From a virus: a stretch of DNA of 25,110 bases. The notes beneath the pieces were generated by a model, which ran no database searches, had not been told where the DNA came from, and was given only the letters and a program-made list of their open reading frames with translations. This document shows positions 22,265 through 25,110 of the stretch, piece by piece. The translations under genes were made by a program, and so were the position numbers. The stretch covers positions 1 to 25,110 of IMG/VR virus record IMGVR_UViG_3300034104_003078. One strand, written 5' to 3'. Within the stretch, counting starts at the first letter, position 1, and every line of letters begins with the position of its first letter.

Positions 22265-24142
22265 ATGTCTGATCTATTTTTATTAAAAAATACAGAGATA
22301 ATAGATTTGTTTGAAATCAAGATTAATGATTATGAGGGTTATTTACGCTTTCATGGATCTAAAAATTTTGATAAAGATATTGTCTTCAAAGGTCAGACTT
22401 ATTTATTTATACCGTCAGAAATTTCAAATTTAGAATATACTTCAGAAGGCAAACAAAGTCGCCCAACTTTGTTAATTTCTAATGTTAATAATTTTATAAC
22501 TAATTTTATAAAAGATCGCAACGATCTATTGGGTTGTAGGTTTTTTAGAAAAAAGATTTTAGCGAAAGATTTAGATGATATAAATTTTGGAGGATCTAAT
22601 AAAAATACTTTGGGGCAAAATACTTTTACGTCTTTTATATCTAATGATACTTTTATAATTCAAAAGAAGAATTACGAACAAAAAGACAAAGTAGAATTTG
22701 TTTTAGCTAATATTTTAGATATAGATGGATTAACAGTTCCAACTAGAAAAGTATATAATGATTCTTGTCAATGGCAGTATAGAGGTTGTGGTTGTAATTA
22801 TGGTAAAATAAATGGTTATAAAGGTCCTTCTGTTGCAATAGGTTCATATACATATACAGCTTTAGAAACAGTAAATAGCGATTATTCTTTAACGTCTAAT
22901 TTAGTAGGATGGTTTAAGCCAAACGATTCTACAAATCCAAGCGTTCAGACTTTTAGTGGAACGGTTTCAGTTAAAGAGTATCCTAACAATAAAGATTTAA
23001 TATTCGATAAGTTAACTGCTTGGGCGACTGCTGCTGGTTCAGCAACTGTTACTTTAACAAATAGTCCTAAAAAATATGTAAACGTCAATAGACTAAATAA
23101 TAATACTGGAATATTATTTACTCAAAATTGGCCCCAAAATCTTTGGGACACAATGCAGATAAATTTGGATTTTCAAACTACTCCACAAAATTGCACTATC
23201 TTTTATGTATCAGAGTTAGTCAATAAAGTTTTCAAAACTAAAAAGGGAAATGATGGATTATGTGCAAATGGAGGTGTAGCTAGAAGAGGTTTGACGACTA
23301 ATGGGGCAAGTGGTAATAATTTTTTATTAGGTTGGCATGCTGGATATGAGGATGTTTTATATGTAAACAAATGGATTACGCCTGTTAAGGCTATTACTTC
23401 TTGCCCATTCATAAATATTCCTAGAGTATATGGAGCTGTTTTACCTACATCAGCGACTGAAAAAACTATTTTTTATAGAGATGGAAATAAAATTATTGAA
23501 CAAACGGGGGTGACTGGAAAACCTAAAAATTTTGGTATTAACCTATGTTCTAACGAGCAAAGTGAAATTGTTGTATATGAAGTCATTGTTTACGACACTA
23601 TTTTAACTGGTGATCAAGTTAAAGCTGTAAGTTCTTATTTGGCATCAAAGTATAAAACTCCGATTTCTTATAATATAATAAAAACAATTAATAAACAGAG
23701 CATTGATTATTTTACTGGTTATGATGATGGAAACTTGGGTGTTCCAATGGCAGATGAAAATAATAAAGTGTTTTTGAAAAATCAACCTTCTACTTTTATT
23801 AATTATGAATCTTATGAATTGACTGACATTGTATATAAGGGCGATTATGATAATACAGTTCCTTATACTCAAGGAGATTTTGTTAAAATAGATCCATCTT
23901 TGGATTATGATTTCAATGAAAAAGTTATATTTAATAATTTAGAAATACCATCTAAATTCTTTGTTTGTGTAGGGCCATCTGCAAGTGGTCAGCATCCATT
24001 TCAATACACAAACATTTGGAAAGAAGATAAATGCTCCAAAAATTTAAATGGTTGTTCTTTAAGATTTAAAGATCCTAATGTCAATGTTCCTTTTGGAGGA
24101 TTTCCCGGCACAATTGGTTATGACTACAGACTTCCCGGTTAA
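22265..24142 (+). CDS. Lambda gpL-like tail tip protein (Fe-S type) with inserted LamG and CBM domains
   Basis: This 625-aa protein carries the minor tail protein L framework at its two ends. Residues 1-178 contain the N-terminal domain, with C168-x8-C177 in CQWQYRGCGC (C175 is also present). The C-terminus has C590-x6-C597, followed by LRFKD and the conserved PFGGFPG (609-615). In lambda gpL four cysteines with the same within-pair spacings ligate an iron-sulfur cluster. Here about 412 residues separate the second and third ligands, against about 22 in lambda. The insert holds a LamG-like domain (about 205-468: NLVGWFKPND start; IVYDTILTGDQVKAVSSYLA closing helix) and a CBM5/12-like module (about 525-586: YDNTVPYTQGDFVKI...W585). 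The 3' end overlaps the K-like gene. Confidence 0.85.
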   Translation: MSDLFLLKNTEIIDLFEIKINDYEGYLRFHGSKNFDKDIVFKGQTYLFIPSEISNLEYTSEGKQSRPTLLISNVNNFITNFIKDRNDLLGCRFFRKKILAKDLDDINFGGSNKNTLGQNTFTSFISNDTFIIQKKNYEQKDKVEFVLANILDIDGLTVPTRKVYNDSCQWQYRGCGCNYGKINGYKGPSVAIGSYTYTALETVNSDYSLTSNLVGWFKPNDSTNPSVQTFSGTVSVKEYPNNKDLIFDKLTAWATAAGSATVTLTNSPKKYVNVNRLNNNTGILFTQNWPQNLWDTMQINLDFQTTPQNCTIFYVSELVNKVFKTKKGNDGLCANGGVARRGLTTNGASGNNFLLGWHAGYEDVLYVNKWITPVKAITSCPFINIPRVYGAVLPTSATEKTIFYRDGNKIIEQTGVTGKPKNFGINLCSNEQSEIVVYEVIVYDTILTGDQVKAVSSYLASKYKTPISYNIIKTINKQSIDYFTGYDDGNLGVPMADENNKVFLKNQPSTFINYESYELTDIVYKGDYDNTVPYTQGDFVKIDPSLDYDFNEKVIFNNLEIPSKFFVCVGPSASGQHPFQYTNIWKEDKCSKNLNGCSLRFKDPNVNVPFGGFPGTIGYDYRLPG

Positions 24143-24458
24143 TAATGATATCTTAGATCTATTGATATATAAATCAGCAAATTCAATAAATGAAATTTGC
24201 GGATTTTTGATTAAAAAAAATAGAGTCTATGACTCTTTCAAAGAATGCTCCAATATACATCCTGATCCGCAGAATTATTTTTTGATATCTCCAAAAGAAT
24301 GTATTTTTGATGGAGATCCTATATTGTTTCATAGTCATCCAATAAGTTCAGATTTGGAAGGTTTTTCAGAATGGGATCTGGAAAATCAACAATACTTTTA
24401 TTTACAAATGCTAGTCTATAGTGTAAAGAATAATAAGTTTTATTATAAATCAATATGA
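24120..24458 (+). CDS. Lambda gpK-like tail protein, JAMM/MPN-only
   Basis: From the ATG at 24120 this is a 112-aa MPN (JAMM) domain protein, without the C-terminal NlpC/P60 peptidase of lambda gpK. Likely zinc-site residues are E25, H71-S-H73-P, S83 and D86. The 9-residue gap between H73 and S83 is two longer than the textbook H-x-H-x7-S-x2-D. An in-frame ATG at 24078 would add 14 residues, but those bases encode the conserved PFGGFPG end of the L-like protein in another frame and look like spurious protein, so I prefer 24120 (23-nt overlap). The stop overlaps the I-like start (ATGA). The L-K-I order is that of lambda. Proteolytic activity, for instance processing of tail components, is possible but unproven. 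Confidence 0.75.
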   Translation: MTTDFPVNNDILDLLIYKSANSINEICGFLIKKNRVYDSFKECSNIHPDPQNYFLISPKECIFDGDPILFHSHPISSDLEGFSEWDLENQQYFYLQMLVYSVKNNKFYYKSI

Positions 24459-25015
24459 TCGACATCACATTACATGGAATTCTAGGTAAAAAACTAGGAA
24501 AGAATTGGCAATTGAATGTCGATTCAGTTTATGAAATATTCGAAGCTGTAGAAGCTAATAATCAAAAAATAAATAAATATTTTTCTGATTTCAAAAGATT
24601 TGTTACTCATTTCGTAGTTTATATTGATGGTAAAATATTACCAGCCCATCTATTAAAAAGTAAAATTTTAGAAAATGGAAACAAAGTCGAAATAGTACCT
24701 ATTATTCAAGGGGCGGGAATAGAATTGATTATAATAGGTATTTTATTAATAGTTTTGTCTATAATTTTGGCAGTTGTTTTAAGTCCTAAAGCTCCGAAAG
24801 ATGTTAAAACCAATTCTACTGTTCTTGGAGGAATAAGAAATGTTTTAAATAGAAATATACCAGTTCCAATAGGATATGGCAGATTAAGAATAGGAAGTGC
24901 GGTAATATCTAATACTATATCTATTTCGCCAGTACCTGCCAATTCCGCATATACAGCGGGAGGAATATTATCGTCAATATCTAATAATCCTAATTTAGCT
25001 CTAAAATTAAATTAA
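24455..25015 (+). CDS. Lambda gpI-like tail assembly protein
   Basis: In this 186-aa protein, residues 1-82 look like a ubiquitin/beta-grasp fold (ITLHGILGKKLGK, FVVYIDGKIL, NGNKVEIVPII). Residues 87-109 are a strongly hydrophobic, potentially membrane-spanning helix (GIELIIIGILLIVLSIILAVV). Residues 124-152 hold the conserved C-terminal element IPVPIGYGRLRIGSAVIS. This order of beta-grasp, hydrophobic helix and P-G-YGR-GS motif is that of lambda tail assembly protein I. In lambda, K and I act before or with J during tip assembly. The ATG overlaps the upstream TGA. The last 30 residues are Ser/Asn-rich. Confidence 0.82.
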   Translation: MIDITLHGILGKKLGKNWQLNVDSVYEIFEAVEANNQKINKYFSDFKRFVTHFVVYIDGKILPAHLLKSKILENGNKVEIVPIIQGAGIELIIIGILLIVLSIILAVVLSPKAPKDVKTNSTVLGGIRNVLNRNIPVPIGYGRLRIGSAVISNTISISPVPANSAYTAGGILSSISNNPNLALKLN

Positions 25016-25018
25016 TAT

Positions 25019-25110
25019 ATGACTGAAAAACCTTTTTTTGTTAATGAAGTTTCATCAAGCGTTTTAAAAGCGTTTCAATACGCAGATAAAGATCCAGACA
25101 GAAAACTAGA
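25019..25110 (+). CDS. Start of gene in the J (central tip fibre) position, truncated by window
   Basis: An ATG at 25019, three bases after the I-like stop, opens a frame of 30 codons that is still open at the window end. The protein begins MTEKPFFVNEVSSSV and is charged, without a signal peptide. By lambda gene order (L-K-I-J) it should be the central tail-tip host-specificity protein. The 30 residues themselves carry no diagnostic motif. Confidence 0.5.
   Translation, partial: MTEKPFFVNEVSSSVLKAFQYADKDPDRKL

Noticed and set aside
24078-24119. 14-residue N-terminal extension of the K-like protein
   Set aside because: These bases encode the conserved PFGGFPG end of the L-like protein in another frame. 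An in-frame ATG at 24120 gives a normal JAMM N-terminus with a shorter overlap.
1-25110. Contractile-tail (myovirus) or phage-tail-like bacteriocin
   Set aside because: No sheath, baseplate wedge or T4-type spike gene is visible, and the tip genes follow the lambda M-L-K-I order. A sheath outside the window cannot be excluded completely.
25013-25110. Terminator or promoter between the I-like gene and the last partial gene
   Set aside because: Only three bases separate the stop and the next ATG, and I found no hairpin with a T-run there.

Overview
The window is one virion-morphogenesis region of a tailed phage or prophage, apparently with a long non-contractile tail: it holds tail tube, chaperone, tape measure and lambda-type tail-tip genes, and no sheath. 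Base composition is strongly AT-rich. Gene junctions are minimal. Five tandem junctions read TAAAATG (stop, one A, start) or a close variant, and no start except perhaps one has a convincing Shine-Dalgarno sequence. Together with A-rich upstream stretches this suggests a Bacteroidota/Flavobacteriia-type host. That is an inference; no host gene is present.

Left block (1-2748, minus strand, transcribed leftwards): a stopper-like head-closure protein (2748-2293), an HK97-gp10-like neck protein (2291-1713), a 286-aa neck or tail-terminator candidate (1711-851) and a tail-tube-like protein that runs off the window (791-1). A 55-bp divergent intergenic region (2749-2803) separates it from the right block.

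Right block (2804-25110, plus strand): two overlapping tail-assembly-chaperone candidates, a 3137-aa tape measure protein (TMP), tail-tube-like paralogue A, a repeat-containing fibre, tail-tube-like paralogue B, and then a tail tip in lambda order: M-like, Fn3/Ig-like protein, LamG-like protein, L-like (Fe-S type cysteines), K-like (JAMM metalloprotease fold), I-like, and the first 30 codons of a gene in the J position.

The most unusual feature is the middle of the TMP (about residues 630-1560). Seven copies of G-[FY]-[IV]-P-N-F-[AS] separate unrelated domain-sized segments. One has HAD-phosphatase motifs and two have nuclease-like (PD-(D/E)XK-type) residues. It looks like a string of cargo domains inside a tape measure. 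Second, LamG/concanavalin-like domains have been inserted into several adjacent tip proteins, including between the two cysteine pairs of the L-like protein. Third, a TRTAAATA motif sits just before the first gene of several blocks, and a 13-bp terminator-like hairpin lies inside the second chaperone gene. No tRNA, rRNA, CRISPR, transposon or attachment site was seen, and there is no gene-free stretch above 300 bases.
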